DNA of 64,000 bases, from the NCBI GenBank assembly GCA_022600195.1, contig JAHZKX010000023.1, positions 1-64,000 on the forward strand. The letters are read 5' to 3'. This DNA is from Planctomycetota bacterium (lineage in GTDB: Bacteria > Planctomycetota > Planctomycetia > Planctomycetales > Planctomycetaceae). The translations under genes and the position numbers were made by a program. Below, piece after piece: positions 1 through 9,493 of the stretch (within the stretch, counting starts at the first letter, position 1; every line of letters begins with the position of its first letter). The notes under the pieces were generated by a model. It made no database searches and was not told the DNA's origin. It saw nothing but the letters and a program-made list of their open reading frames with translations.

Positions 1-85
1 CGTTGGGGTATGTGGCCCCAGCAGAGTTTGCGAGTCGCTGTGCAGTTTCCAATCGGGCTGCGCCCTCACTACAACTGCACAGCGA
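1..85. repeat. Two adjacent stem-loops (inverted repeats) at the left edge
   Basis: Bases 35-47 (TCGCTGTGCAGTT) are the exact reverse complement of 73-85, a perfect 13-bp stem. Inside its loop is a second small stem, GGGC-TGC-GCCC. Just upstream, TGGGG (4-8) pairs with CCCCA (16-20). Such nested palindromes can be a transcript terminator, a REP-like repeat or the end of a mobile element. No T-run follows the stem, so a classic terminator is less likely. What lies left of the window is unknown. The palindromes are seen directly; their role is not known. Confidence 0.6.
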
Positions 86-1165
86 AATTACCTAAACCAA
101 CCTTCATAAGGGCTGGTACAACTTTTTAATGCAGGTCAGTGTCTTCGATGTTTTTTCGAAAATAAACCGATCTCACAGTTATCGCATACAGGAAAAGACT
201 AGTCGTAACTATTATCCGATCCTTCAACAAAATGTCGGCTGTGACTTCCGTATGATAAGAGAGGAAAATCGCGATCACGTCACGCAAATGAATATCAATA
301 GCAAAGTTGATGGCACGACCGTTGCTTTTTGCTTAACCGGACCCTGTCTTACTTTCGTGACAGGTTGACTCAGTATAATCGTTAAGCTTTAACAAGGTCG
401 GTTAACTGATCGTGGATATGTCAAAGACTGCGACTCACACAAGTTGGTGAAGAACCTGTTCGAACAGGTAACAGACGGTTCTTTCTATGAAAAAGTCCAA
501 AAAGAGAACTGATACCGATGATGCAGTACGCCATATGATCTGCAAAGAATCGTAAGATGCGATGTAATATGTAAGAACTTCGAACAGCGACCATGATCCA
601 ATAGGAACCAATAGGAAAGGGAGAGCACCAAAGTAAAATGTGATTTGACGATGTTCTGTATCTCAGCTCCAGGCTAGTCCAGGATACCAGCAAGTCAGTT
701 GGCAGGCTTTCTTAGAATCAGAATGTGACAACAACGAGTTTCATTCAACAGAGATGAACGCATTCCATAAAGGGACAAGGCTTGCAGACTATGATCTGAG
801 CATGTTCATTCTGTGCCTGCTATTGCAGAGTTATTGATTATGCGGGTTAATAACAATTGTTCTGATGAATGCAGGTCGTAACAAATGAACTTAGGGTTCT
901 TCACCTCTCACAAATTTCAACCAAAAAGTCACCCGTTATTTCTCAAGATCGCTGATCGGCAATGACGATCTATTTTGCACATCTTGACAATAGTTGAGAA
1001 GCGACAGCAGGTGATAGCATAAACAGACAAATGATGTCGAATTGGTTGATGGAATAATTTTAAAGCTCATAGTGCACCTGTCCCGATCACTTTTCTCTTT
1101 ACAAGATATATTTATCCTGAGAAGACCAACTTTAACGAATCGCACGCCTTAGGGAGCAGCATCGC
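86..1165. other. Gene-poor stretch of about 1.1 kb
   Basis: No convincing coding region was found. The listed ORFs (79, 90 and 69 aa, on both strands) have no recognisable domains, show unlikely residue composition and lack clear ribosome sites. One small hairpin is visible near 343-364 (CCTGTC...GACAGG). The stretch could be decayed sequence or spacer next to the stem-loops at 1-85. Confidence 0.5.
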
Positions 1166-1438
1166 ATGCCTTTGTGTCCCAAACACACTAGTCATCAGGT
1201 TAAGGAAGCCCACTCAAGATTAGGAAGATCGCTTGTAAAAATTCAAAAAACTCATCAATTATCAACCGTAGAATCTGAAACACTGGAAACCATGTTCCAC
1301 AACTGGGAAAAGAAATGGGTGCACCGCCGCGAGTTAATCTCCAGTCGCATCCAGATGATTGAAAATCAACTGAAAGAGTTGGGAGATCCAGAGCTTCCAA
1401 TGCCTCCGTTCGCCATTTTCGACGCACCGGGAGAGTAA
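1166..1438 (+). CDS. Small hypothetical protein, likely coiled coil
   Basis: This 90-residue protein is not recognised. It is highly charged, rich in Glu, Lys, Arg and Gln, and has heptad-like helical stretches over roughly residues 10-75, including a paired WEKKWVHRRE segment, which suggests a helical hairpin or coiled coil. The C-terminal tail is proline-rich (LPMPPF). It has no signal peptide or membrane segment, so it is probably cytoplasmic. A GGAG element sits 10 bases before the ATG, and a hairpin follows the stop. The overlapping 80-aa ORF on the other strand looks like a shadow. No function is proposed. Confidence 0.55.
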   Translation: MPLCPKHTSHQVKEAHSRLGRSLVKIQKTHQLSTVESETLETMFHNWEKKWVHRRELISSRIQMIENQLKELGDPELPMPPFAIFDAPGE

Positions 1439-1475
1439 TCACAAAGCGACTAGCTTCATCATAGGTTGAAAGATT

Positions 1476-1507
1476 AGATCAATGCCTGGAATCATCCAGG
1501 CGGATCT
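1476..1507. terminator. Hairpin between convergent genes
   Basis: GCCTGGA (1484-1490) pairs perfectly with TCCAGGC (1495-1501) across a 4-base loop. The stem extends outward through AGATC/GATCT after a small internal bulge. It lies between the stop of the 90-aa gene and the stop of the cysteine desulfurase gene, so it could end transcripts from both sides, although no long T-run follows on either strand. Confidence 0.45.
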
Positions 1508-1531
1508 TGTCATTCCATCAGATGAGGGAGC

Positions 1532-2677
1532 TCATGATCGTAGTTGATTGACAACTCTGCTGATTCGACGAATGGCTTCTTCGATTTCCTCACTCGTATT
1601 GAGAATCGACAGGCTTAATCGAACAGCAGAGCGGTAAACACTCTCTTCGCAATTCATGGCCAGCATTACAGGGGCGGGGTCTCGCGAACCGCTTGCGCAG
1701 GCACTGCCCAGAGAGCAGGAAATGCCGGCCAGATCAAGAGAAATCAGTAACGCTTCTCCATCCAGACCGGGGAATGAGATATTGAGCGTATTTGCCAGTC
1801 GGTGTTGTTGTGAACCGTTAACGACAACGGGAGCACACTTTTCACTGAGAGCTTGTTGTAAGCGATCTCTGAGAGCGGCTATTTTTTGAGATTGTGATTC
1901 TCTGTCGTGCAACATGCATTTCAGAGCATGTGCCATTCCCGCGGCCAGCGCCACAGGTTCGGTGCCTGCGCGCCGTCCGCGCTCCTGGTGGCCTCCGACG
2001 AGTTGAGGAAGCAGGCGTGCTCCCTCTTTAACAACTATTGCACCGATACCACGTGGACCATGAAATTTATGAGCCCCCAGACTAATGGCTGTGGCGCCGG
2101 ATTCTTGAAAGTTAAACGGAATTTTGCCGATCGCTTGAACACAGTCCAGATGCAGAGGAACCCCTTTTTCTTCACAAATATCTGCAATCGGGGCAATCTC
2201 CTGGATGACTCCTGTTTCATTGTGGGCCAGAATGATGGTGACAAGTTGAATCCTCTCCCAGTCTAACCGGGGGAGTTGGCTCTGATCGATTCTACCATCA
2301 GTGCCGATTTTCAAGAGCCTCTTTTTCATTCCCTGTGAAGACAACCTGCGAATGGTATTCACGGTCGCCGGGTGTTCGCCATCGGTTAAGGCGATCTCAC
2401 CAGGGATTCCCGTCAGAAATCCTTGAATGGCAAGATTGATCGCTTCTGTACCCCCACTGGTGAATATGACTTCCTGAGGTTTCGATCCCAGTAGCGATGC
2501 CATTTGTTCTCGGGCATCTTCCAGCACTCTGCGTGCCTGACGTCCCTCGGCATGCGCACTTCCCGGATTGGCGTAATGTGTCCGGTACTGTTCTGCTACA
2601 AGTTCCACGACTTCATTCAAAGGTTGCGTTGTGGAATTGTTGTCCAGAAAGATGCGTTGTGAATCGGGAATCGACAT
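1532..2677 (-). CDS. Cysteine desulfurase (NifS/IscS family)
   Basis: A PLP enzyme that takes sulfur from L-cysteine, giving alanine and an enzyme-bound persulfide for Fe-S cluster or thiocofactor synthesis in the cytoplasm. The 381-residue length fits the family (about 380-400). Family landmarks are all visible: the N-terminal LDNNSTT, TSGGTEAIN near residue 74, the PLP-binding lysine in SLGAHKFHGPRG (K204), the GGHQERGRRAGTE stretch near 228-240, and the active-site cysteine in SLGSACASGS (C327). No iscU, iscA or iscR gene is beside it. The next upstream gene on the strand is a MoxR ATPase 48 bp away, so the two may be co-transcribed. Which member of the family (IscS, NifS or a tRNA-thiolation enzyme) cannot be told from the sequence. 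Confidence 0.93.
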   Translation of the reverse strand: MSIPDSQRIFLDNNSTTQPLNEVVELVAEQYRTHYANPGSAHAEGRQARRVLEDAREQMASLLGSKPQEVIFTSGGTEAINLAIQGFLTGIPGEIALTDGEHPATVNTIRRLSSQGMKKRLLKIGTDGRIDQSQLPRLDWERIQLVTIILAHNETGVIQEIAPIADICEEKGVPLHLDCVQAIGKIPFNFQESGATAISLGAHKFHGPRGIGAIVVKEGARLLPQLVGGHQERGRRAGTEPVALAAGMAHALKCMLHDRESQSQKIAALRDRLQQALSEKCAPVVVNGSQQHRLANTLNISFPGLDGEALLISLDLAGISCSLGSACASGSRDPAPVMLAMNCEESVYRSAVRLSLSILNTSEEIEEAIRRISRVVNQLRS

Positions 2678-2725
2678 TTGACGTGATTACTTCATAGTCA
2701 GCAAGGTAACAATGGGCCGGGGATT

Positions 2726-3805
2726 TTACCCTTTGACGGCTTCTTTTGCCTGCGCTTTCAGCTGGTTGGGAACATGTTCAATCAGCATATCAATAATATC
2801 GTCCGGCGTGAGTCCTTTACTATCAGCCTGAAATGTCGTCACAATCCGATGCCGGAGAACGGCATGCGCTACTGATTTGATATCCTCGGTCGAAACATGG
2901 AACCGACCTTCCAGAATGGCTCTGGCTTTGGCTCCCAGTACTAAAAACTGACCAGCCCGAGGACCTGCGCCCCAGGATAAATATTCTTTGATAAACTTAG
3001 GCGCTGTTGCTTCAACCGGGCGAGTGGCCCGGACGAGATCGCGGGCATATACAAAGACATGCTCAGCAACAGGTACTTTGCGGACAACTTCCTGCAACGC
3101 TAAAATCTGGCGCCCGGTGAGAGCTGCTTCCAACTCAGGTTTCTGGTTTCCGGTTGTCTGTTTGAGAATCATTAACTCTTCTGCAGCAGACGGATAGTTG
3201 ACCACGACATTGAACATGAATCGGTCCAATTGTGCTTCCGGAAGCGGATACGTTCCTTCCTGTTCAATCGGATTTTGTGTTGCCAGTACAAAGAATGGTT
3301 CCGGTAAACGATACGTACTGGAACCGACGGTGACATGTCGTTCCTGCATGGCTTCCAGTAAGGCAGCCTGTGTTTTGGGAGGTGTGCGGTTAATTTCGTC
3401 CGCCAGGAGTACGTTAGTGAAGAGTGGTCCCTGCATAAATTGAAACGAACGGTGGCCCGTTTCGGGGTCATCCTGCAAAACATCTGTTCCCGTAATATCT
3501 GAGGGCATCAGGTCGGGGGTAAACTGAATTCTGCGGAATGAGAGATGCAGGATTTGGGCAATCGTACTGACCAGCAGAGTTTTAGCCAGACCGGGTACAC
3601 CTACCAGTAGACTATGACCGCGGCTGAATAATGAAATCAGAATTTCATCCACGACTTCGCTCTGGCCAATAATCACTTTACCGATTTCCTCGCGCATGAG
3701 GAGATAGGCATTCGAGAGACCACGGATGGCTTGTGCCTCCAGATCTCGTTGTGCTTCATCATCTTCCTGAATCATGAGTTGATCATCATGGTCGCTCATA
3801 TCCAC
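2726..3805 (-). CDS. MoxR-family AAA+ ATPase (lone copy)
   Basis: A MoxR-type AAA+ ATPase. These act as chaperone-like ATPases that help mature or activate partner proteins, often VWA or DUF58 proteins. Walker A is GVPGLAKT (residues 69-76), Walker B is VLLADEINR (132-140), and the sensor stretch [25 protein letters not shown] is typical. The first listed codon is GTG at 3805; an ATG two codons later (3799) is an equally possible start. An acidic N-terminal tail precedes the ATPase domain. Unlike the second MoxR copy at 48106-49068, no DUF58 or VWA gene follows it here; a cysteine desulfurase lies 48 bp downstream. Confidence 0.92.
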   Translation of the reverse strand: MDMSDHDDQLMIQEDDEAQRDLEAQAIRGLSNAYLLMREEIGKVIIGQSEVVDEILISLFSRGHSLLVGVPGLAKTLLVSTIAQILHLSFRRIQFTPDLMPSDITGTDVLQDDPETGHRSFQFMQGPLFTNVLLADEINRTPPKTQAALLEAMQERHVTVGSSTYRLPEPFFVLATQNPIEQEGTYPLPEAQLDRFMFNVVVNYPSAAEELMILKQTTGNQKPELEAALTGRQILALQEVVRKVPVAEHVFVYARDLVRATRPVEATAPKFIKEYLSWGAGPRAGQFLVLGAKARAILEGRFHVSTEDIKSVAHAVLRHRIVTTFQADSKGLTPDDIIDMLIEHVPNQLKAQAKEAVKG

Positions 3806-3964
3806 AACAGCCTTATCAAGAATACTCCAAACTACTATTAATTCACTGTATTGTTTATACTTATCAGTAGAACCGAATGGAAGGGGCCATTGGTTTTGTC
3901 GTTAAATGTAGCCCCGATTTCTGATCAATCCTGTTCGTCAGTCAATGTTTAAAAACGCGTCCTT

Positions 3965-3993
3965 TTTAACCATGGCTGCTCCTGCACTATAAT
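3965..3993 (+). promoter_or_regulatory. Candidate promoter for the exonuclease gene
   Basis: A perfect TATAAT lies at 3988-3993. A poor -35 match (TTTAAC, 3965-3970) is 17 bases upstream. It lies about 85 bp before the GTG start of the downstream gene. Only the -10 is convincing. Confidence 0.3.
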
Positions 3994-4078
3994 ACTCGAT
4001 CCAAGTGGTTCTGGGGACGCTACGATAAACCTGGATACAGGCTAAGTGTTAATATCAGAATAACTTGCAAAACAGAAT

Positions 4079-4906
4079 GTGAGTGAGAAAGTGGCTCAAT
4101 TCCCAGTATCATATCTTGTGTTTGACGTCGAAGCGGTCGCTGACGGAGACTTGATTTCCCGGGTTCGCTATCCCGAAGAAGAATTAACTCCCCAGGCAGC
4201 GATTGCCAAGTATCAGGGAGAACAATTCGAGTCAACAGGCAGTGATTTCATACCTGCAACCTTTATGTTGCCTGTATCTGTCGCCATTGCCAAGATTACC
4301 GCCGATTACCGCCTGCAGGATTTAACAGTCCTTGATGCTCCGAAATTTCGACCGAATATGATTACTAAGAAGTTCTGGCAAGGGTGGACGCACTACGGCC
4401 AGCCCACTTTTGTGACTTTTAATGGCAGGGGTTATGATTTGCCGGTCCTGGAATTGGCCGCATACCGATACGGGATTGCCTTACCGGAATGGTTTAATCT
4501 TAATGCCCGAAGTTTTGAACAGTCCCGAAATCGTTATAATTCTTCGGCGCATATCGACTTAATGGATCTGTTTTCCAACTTCGGTGCCGGTCGAGTTACC
4601 GGAGGCTTGAACTTGCTGGCGAATCTGATTGGAAAACCGGGTAAAACCGGAATTGATGGTTCGAAAGTTCAAGCAATGTATGACGCAGGAAAAGCCGGAG
4701 AAATAAACGACTATTGTCGTTGTGATGTACTGGATACTTATTTTGTGTTTCTTAGGTCTCGGGTTCTTACAGGACAACTCAGCATTGATGAGGAACAGGA
4801 AATCGTGACCGAAGCCTATCGTTACCTTGAACGGGAATCCGAAGGAAACGCTGCCTACCAGCATTATCTGGAGCACTGGGGTGACTGGGAAGCGCCCCAG
4901 GAGTAA
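4079..4906 (+). CDS. Predicted 3'-5' exonuclease related to the PolB proofreading domain
   Basis: The 275-residue protein resembles the stand-alone DnaQ-like exonucleases related to DNA polymerase B proofreading domains (DNA_pol_B_exo2 type). The DEDD-type acidic residues appear in order: FDVEAVAD (Exo I) near residue 14, [12 protein letters not shown] (Exo II) near 120, [12 protein letters not shown] near 160, and [10 protein letters not shown] (Exo III) near 213. It would cut DNA or RNA from the 3' end in a metal-dependent way. The start chosen is GTG at 4079; no strong Shine-Dalgarno is visible, and a second GTG at 4091 is possible. It is a single gene whose stop codon lies inside a terminator hairpin. 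Confidence 0.8.
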   Translation: MSEKVAQFPVSYLVFDVEAVADGDLISRVRYPEEELTPQAAIAKYQGEQFESTGSDFIPATFMLPVSVAIAKITADYRLQDLTVLDAPKFRPNMITKKFWQGWTHYGQPTFVTFNGRGYDLPVLELAAYRYGIALPEWFNLNARSFEQSRNRYNSSAHIDLMDLFSNFGAGRVTGGLNLLANLIGKPGKTGIDGSKVQAMYDAGKAGEINDYCRCDVLDTYFVFLRSRVLTGQLSIDEEQEIVTEAYRYLERESEGNAAYQHYLEHWGDWEAPQE

Positions 4907-4928
4907 GCGCCCGCAAGGCTTACTTTTT
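4902..4928 (+). terminator. Terminator overlapping the exonuclease stop codon
   Basis: AGTAAGC (4902-4908) pairs with GCTTACT (4918-4924) and is followed by TTTTG, a rho-independent pattern. The stem contains the TAA stop of the exonuclease gene and also the stop of the convergent gene that ends at 4920. Confidence 0.6.
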
Positions 4929-6125
4929 GTATCGCACTTGCATATTTGACAACAGAAACTCCGACACCCGATTGTTTCTGGTCTCAGTGATTTTGACAGG
5001 CAGAGGCTGATGACTGTTGAATTCGATCTCGACCGTATCCCATTTGCTTCCTGTGAGAGGGTGTGGGGGAAAGTTGGGATTTCGTTTGAGCTTCAATGTG
5101 ATGCGTCGTGGTGTAGCGGGATCTTTATCGTCCGTCGATAATTCCTTTGTGAACGACTCGATCTCAAACGCTTGAGGGTCAACGTCGATTAACCAAGGGC
5201 CTAAAACGTCATTAACTGCCGGAGTTCCTGGGCCAAACAGCTTTGCTTGAGTCTTACTCTCTTTTGTGGCTTCGTAGCGCAGCGCGTGATCGCTGGGTTT
5301 GAGCACTGTGATGGGGCCTAGTTTGATCGAGCGAATCCGTTCTGATTCCGCAACCCAGCGTGAGACCAGCTTTTTGATTTCCCTCAATTCACTCTTATTA
5401 ATATTCTCAGAGCTGGATTGGGAAAACGAGATATTTTTGATTGGACCCATTGTGGAAATGAGAGATTGATGCTTTCCGTCTGGCAGAAACACTGCTTTTG
5501 CGACTGTTCGTAGAACTGACTGTGGATGAGATTTTGTTTTCGCTAAGGTTCTCAATTGCATTGCTTTATTAGCCGTCAATTCGATCGAAGCGAATCCTTG
5601 TTTTTGTTTTACAGGATCAGACAGAAACGTCAGTGCTTCTGGCAGCATGGATTGAGTATTGATCCGCAGTTCAAAAGGGCGACAGAGATGTCGAGTGAGA
5701 ACATCCCTGGGTTGGCCTCGCAGGATGAGAGTTGTTTTCGTTTGCTTTACAACTCTCCAATCATAGTCTGAAAGTAACTTTTGCGTATGAACGGGTCGTT
5801 GAAATTCTGAGATCAGCGAAAGTTCATGTCCTGAGAAATAAGTTCGATTCCCTTTTTTAAACTCGTCCACTTTTGAATGGGGAGTTACAGAGGGATGAAA
5901 TTGGGACGCCGCTGACCATTGTTCTATCACTTTTTTGGAATTGGTTCTGATAGGCTTGTAGGGTAGATATTTGCCAGTGCCCTGATCATAGGGCGGCCTT
6001 GATTTTGAGATTCTGCGTGGTTGAGACGGGAGCCGGTCATCTGCCCGAAGTTGCTGATTGCCTGTCAGGATTAATAAGATCAGAGTAGAAATGTAAATAG
6101 GATGACAACGCATCGCTGGACTCAC
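4920..6125 (-). CDS. Exported hypothetical protein, possible LolA-like fold
   Basis: A 401-residue protein not firmly recognised. Residues 1-28 look like a signal peptide (hydrophobic YISTLILLILTG core, then a polar stretch), so the mature protein is likely periplasmic or surface exposed. The rest alternates short beta-like segments with charged turns. The C-terminal part (VEIEFNSHQPLPVKITETRNN) has the feel of LolA-like or DUF1571-type planctomycete proteins, but this is weak. It contains no cysteine pair or catalytic motif. It converges on the exonuclease gene, and the two stop codons are 14 bp apart. Confidence 0.65.
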   Translation of the reverse strand: MSPAMRCHPIYISTLILLILTGNQQLRADDRLPSQPRRISKSRPPYDQGTGKYLPYKPIRTNSKKVIEQWSAASQFHPSVTPHSKVDEFKKGNRTYFSGHELSLISEFQRPVHTQKLLSDYDWRVVKQTKTTLILRGQPRDVLTRHLCRPFELRINTQSMLPEALTFLSDPVKQKQGFASIELTANKAMQLRTLAKTKSHPQSVLRTVAKAVFLPDGKHQSLISTMGPIKNISFSQSSSENINKSELREIKKLVSRWVAESERIRSIKLGPITVLKPSDHALRYEATKESKTQAKLFGPGTPAVNDVLGPWLIDVDPQAFEIESFTKELSTDDKDPATPRRITLKLKRNPNFPPHPLTGSKWDTVEIEFNSHQPLPVKITETRNNRVSEFLLSNMQVRYKK

Positions 6126-6293
6126 TATCTAATTAGGGATGCGAATAGAACTTCGCGAGGGAGTGGAAAGCACCGAAAGGCAGGTAACCAGAGAGGCTCG
6201 AAATGTAGCAGAAAAGCCAAATTAGCAAAATGGCAAAATTTCGTCTCTCAATCTGGTTGATAAGCTCAGGCAGGCCAGCGGGTTAGAAAAAAT

Positions 6294-9200
6294 TCAGTTT
6301 TTTTGATTTGTCGGGTCGGGCTTTGGGGTTAACGAATCCTTTTTTTTCTGAATCGTTTGTACCAACGATTTGAATTCGGGTAGTTTCTGTAGCTCACTCA
6401 GGTCAGGATCTTTCTGGATCCATTCGACATCTTCAAATCCGTATTGAGAGGCAACGGTCAGGTGTTGGAGCGCTTTTTCCTGATAAGCTTTTATCCGCTG
6501 GTTGACCTCTGTTGTTTTTGTCTGGTCTCGCAGGTTGATCAAACTGCGGCCGTAAACACAGGCAGTGTTATACCGAAACAAACCACTCTGTTCAAATTGT
6601 TTCACATATCCTTCTATATAGGAAATAGCTTTGTCTTCCTTATGTTCATAAACCATGCAGATGGCCAAACCTGAAATGGCCTGTGAACTCTTGTTATTCA
6701 GATCAAATGCCTTCTGGAAATCTTTCTGTGCTGCCTTCCAGTCTGTCTTCTGTAAATTCGTGTGGCCTCGTCCCGTATAGGCGCTCACATAACGATTATT
6801 TTTACGAATGATTTCATCATAGACCTTCAATGCTTCGTCCCAATTTCCGATTTCATTCAAGATTTGTGCTTTGAATAAATATGGTTGTAATTCGTTCGGC
6901 TTGATCTGGATGATCGCATCATAAGCTGCGATGGCTTCTGGATATTGTTTGAGTTTTATATGATGTGAAGCAATGATGAGGTAAGGAAAGGTGTCTAAAG
7001 GAGAAATTTCTATGGCTTTATTAAATTGTTTCAGAGCTTCGGCCGAGTTCGACTGATTGCTGTAAACAAGTCCTTTTGCTACATAGAGGCGGGGGTTCAT
7101 ATTATCGATTCTGAGAGCCTGGTCTGCATATTTTAATGCTTCCTCAAACTTCTTAAGTGAATTATTAGCATCTACCAACCCGATATATGCGGGGATCAAT
7201 AATTGATCGATACTGATTGCAGTATGATATTTTTCAATTGCAGCCTGCCATTTTTTTCCACTTTGCAGTCGCAGTCCTGTTTTGTAATAATTTTGTCCCG
7301 GCGATTTCTCATAAATTTTTGTTAAAGCGCCGTGTGCGGCATTTTTTTTCTCCGCAAGGTTTCCATCATGACGTGCTTGCATAATGGCCTGTCGTGCTTC
7401 GGGCGTGCCTATATTAATCAATGTTGAGTAGATAGTCTGCCAGGTGGAAGGGTCTTTTGTTTTTTGGAGTTTTTCTTGCAATATTAAGAGCGCTTCGTTG
7501 GATGATGAGTATCTCAAGCTTGAAATAGTGCCCTTCACGATCGACGGGTTACTGTCTTGTATCGCCTGTCTGGCCAGTTTGTAATAGTGAGGCGATTCCA
7601 CTTTCCGGAGTGAGGTCAGGATTAATAATTTTTCGGCAGCATTGGCTTTTGGAAAAAATTTCAAGAACTGCTCATCCACAGTCTGGTCCCCAATTAAAGC
7701 CAGAGTTTTAATGATGGAAACTCTCAAGCTGGAACTGAGCTTAGAATTTTGCAATTGTTGAAATAAGAGGGGAATGACACGTGGATCTTTAATCCGGTTA
7801 ATAAAGCTCAGCATCTCTGTGGTAGGAGCCAAGTGTTCCAGATTTGCTAGTACATAATTCATGGCCAGCGTTTCACTCTCGGCGTCTTTGCGTTTTATGA
7901 GTTCCCGAAACGCAACTTCTCTTAATTCCGCATGCGGGGATTTCAAAGCATTGGAGAGTACTTCGAGCAGTTTGGGGTGCCCGTTGAGAACCAAAGCCTT
8001 AATCGCTGCCTGACGCAGCTCCTGGTTGTCACTGGAAAGAAAGTCGTAAATGGCCGCGCCCCATTGCGAACGCGGACTCTGGGAAATGATACCGATGATG
8101 ACGATCTGAGATTTGGGAGGATGCTGTTTTAATATTTGTAACAGAAAATTTTGGCCTTTCGTATAACGGGACTCCGCCAGGCTGGCCACAGCCATTTCAA
8201 ATTGCGATCCGGGTGGCTGACTGGCCACTTTCGCAAGCCGCTCAAATGCGCGTGGATCGCCAAAATAACGAAGTGCATACAAAGCGGCTTCTTGCACGTG
8301 CGGGTTCTGATCGGTAGTGAGTTCTAATACCAGGTCCAGTTCTTCATTTGTTAAATGACGACCACCACTGATCAGCGCCGCAACTTTCACGGGTGGAGAT
8401 CCAATACGGATTTGCTCGGAAACTTTTTCCCTTGAGAGCACGCGCATGGCACTGTCAAGGGCGGCATGGATGGCTGCTTCTTCTGTAAGATGAGTTACTT
8501 TTATATGTGAATAGCGGGGTTTAAAATCTTTAAAAGCATTGCCGGAAAGATGAAGCTCTCTGATCAATGTGGGGAATGCAGGAAACCGTGGTTCCACAAT
8601 CGTATTCGAACCAATTTGTTCAGCGGCGCGGGGTAGCCAGGACTTTACGGCTGATTCAATGAACGAATTCTCAGTGGGAAAGTGAATGACGAACCGTTTG
8701 ATATTTTGCGTGGTGAGTTGGTCGATTTCTTGCATCAGATTACCGATGTTAATCGAGTTCAACTCTCCCGTGATGGTCAGTTCTGCGAGACATCGACTTG
8801 GTCCCATTAATTGAACGGAATGATGTAATTTTCCCAGCTCAAAACGATTGAGGTTCAAGGTTAACTGCTGACCATTGACAGTAGTCTGAAATTCGATTTC
8901 CTGAACACGTGGGCCTGCTTGTAGATTTGAGATCACAATCCATAAGCCGCCCTGTTTGCCTGGCGGGACAATGACTTCGTCCTCAAACTTTAAACTGCTC
9001 AAGCGCTGGCTGCGTTTTTCTATTAGGACAGTTTGGTAACCAAGATTATTTGGTAATTCGGACAGGGGATGAGCCTTCCCGTCCACTTTGGCTTTGATTT
9101 CAGATCGAATCAACTTGAGGTGCTGCGGGCTATGATTGACAAGAATCAAGCGTGTTAAAATGTAGTGAGTACTATTGCGCGTCCGATAGCTGGTGGGCGC

Positions 9201-9473
9201 ACCTTTGAGAGAGTTTTCGACAACCAGATGTGCTGTTGTCTTTTGTGTTACGACAGGTTGATGCGCGGGTTGTTGTTTTAATGTCTTCAACCGGTTTTCA
9301 ATATTGAGTAACTGTAGCCGGGTTCGTGCATTGGAATCTTTCTCACCAGAAATTGCGTCTTTGACATTTTTGGTCTGAGCAGGTTGTGACTGAGCGGATA
9401 CAGAAGCCGATAACAGCATGAGTGCAGCAATCAATGGTACTATCATCAAGATAGAATAATTTTTACATTGCAT
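6294..9473 (-). CDS. Exported HEAT-repeat and TPR protein
   Basis: A large scaffold-type protein of about 1059 residues. After a signal peptide (SILMIVPLIAALMLLSASVSAQ) comes a beta-rich region up to about 340, then HEAT/PBS-like helical repeats from roughly 370 to 730 (NPHVQEAALYALRYFGDP and LRQAAIKALVLNG are typical units). At least five TPR units follow, from about 740 to 960 (for example YADQALRIDNMNPRLYVAKGLVY). Such repeats bind other proteins and carry no catalytic residues. The ORF track starts at 9497, which would overlap the upstream stop as ATGA. The ATG at 9473 is preferred because it has a clear GAGGA ribosome site and gives a normal signal peptide. It probably shares a transcript with the epimerase gene. 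Confidence 0.8.
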   Translation of the reverse strand: MQCKNYSILMIVPLIAALMLLSASVSAQSQPAQTKNVKDAISGEKDSNARTRLQLLNIENRLKTLKQQPAHQPVVTQKTTAHLVVENSLKGAPTSYRTRNSTHYILTRLILVNHSPQHLKLIRSEIKAKVDGKAHPLSELPNNLGYQTVLIEKRSQRLSSLKFEDEVIVPPGKQGGLWIVISNLQAGPRVQEIEFQTTVNGQQLTLNLNRFELGKLHHSVQLMGPSRCLAELTITGELNSINIGNLMQEIDQLTTQNIKRFVIHFPTENSFIESAVKSWLPRAAEQIGSNTIVEPRFPAFPTLIRELHLSGNAFKDFKPRYSHIKVTHLTEEAAIHAALDSAMRVLSREKVSEQIRIGSPPVKVAALISGGRHLTNEELDLVLELTTDQNPHVQEAALYALRYFGDPRAFERLAKVASQPPGSQFEMAVASLAESRYTKGQNFLLQILKQHPPKSQIVIIGIISQSPRSQWGAAIYDFLSSDNQELRQAAIKALVLNGHPKLLEVLSNALKSPHAELREVAFRELIKRKDAESETLAMNYVLANLEHLAPTTEMLSFINRIKDPRVIPLLFQQLQNSKLSSSLRVSIIKTLALIGDQTVDEQFLKFFPKANAAEKLLILTSLRKVESPHYYKLARQAIQDSNPSIVKGTISSLRYSSSNEALLILQEKLQKTKDPSTWQTIYSTLINIGTPEARQAIMQARHDGNLAEKKNAAHGALTKIYEKSPGQNYYKTGLRLQSGKKWQAAIEKYHTAISIDQLLIPAYIGLVDANNSLKKFEEALKYADQALRIDNMNPRLYVAKGLVYSNQSNSAEALKQFNKAIEISPLDTFPYLIIASHHIKLKQYPEAIAAYDAIIQIKPNELQPYLFKAQILNEIGNWDEALKVYDEIIRKNNRYVSAYTGRGHTNLQKTDWKAAQKDFQKAFDLNNKSSQAISGLAICMVYEHKEDKAISYIEGYVKQFEQSGLFRYNTACVYGRSLINLRDQTKTTEVNQRIKAYQEKALQHLTVASQYGFEDVEWIQKDPDLSELQKLPEFKSLVQTIQKKKDSLTPKPDPTNQKN

Positions 9474-9493
9474 CCTGTTTGATCCTCTTTTCA

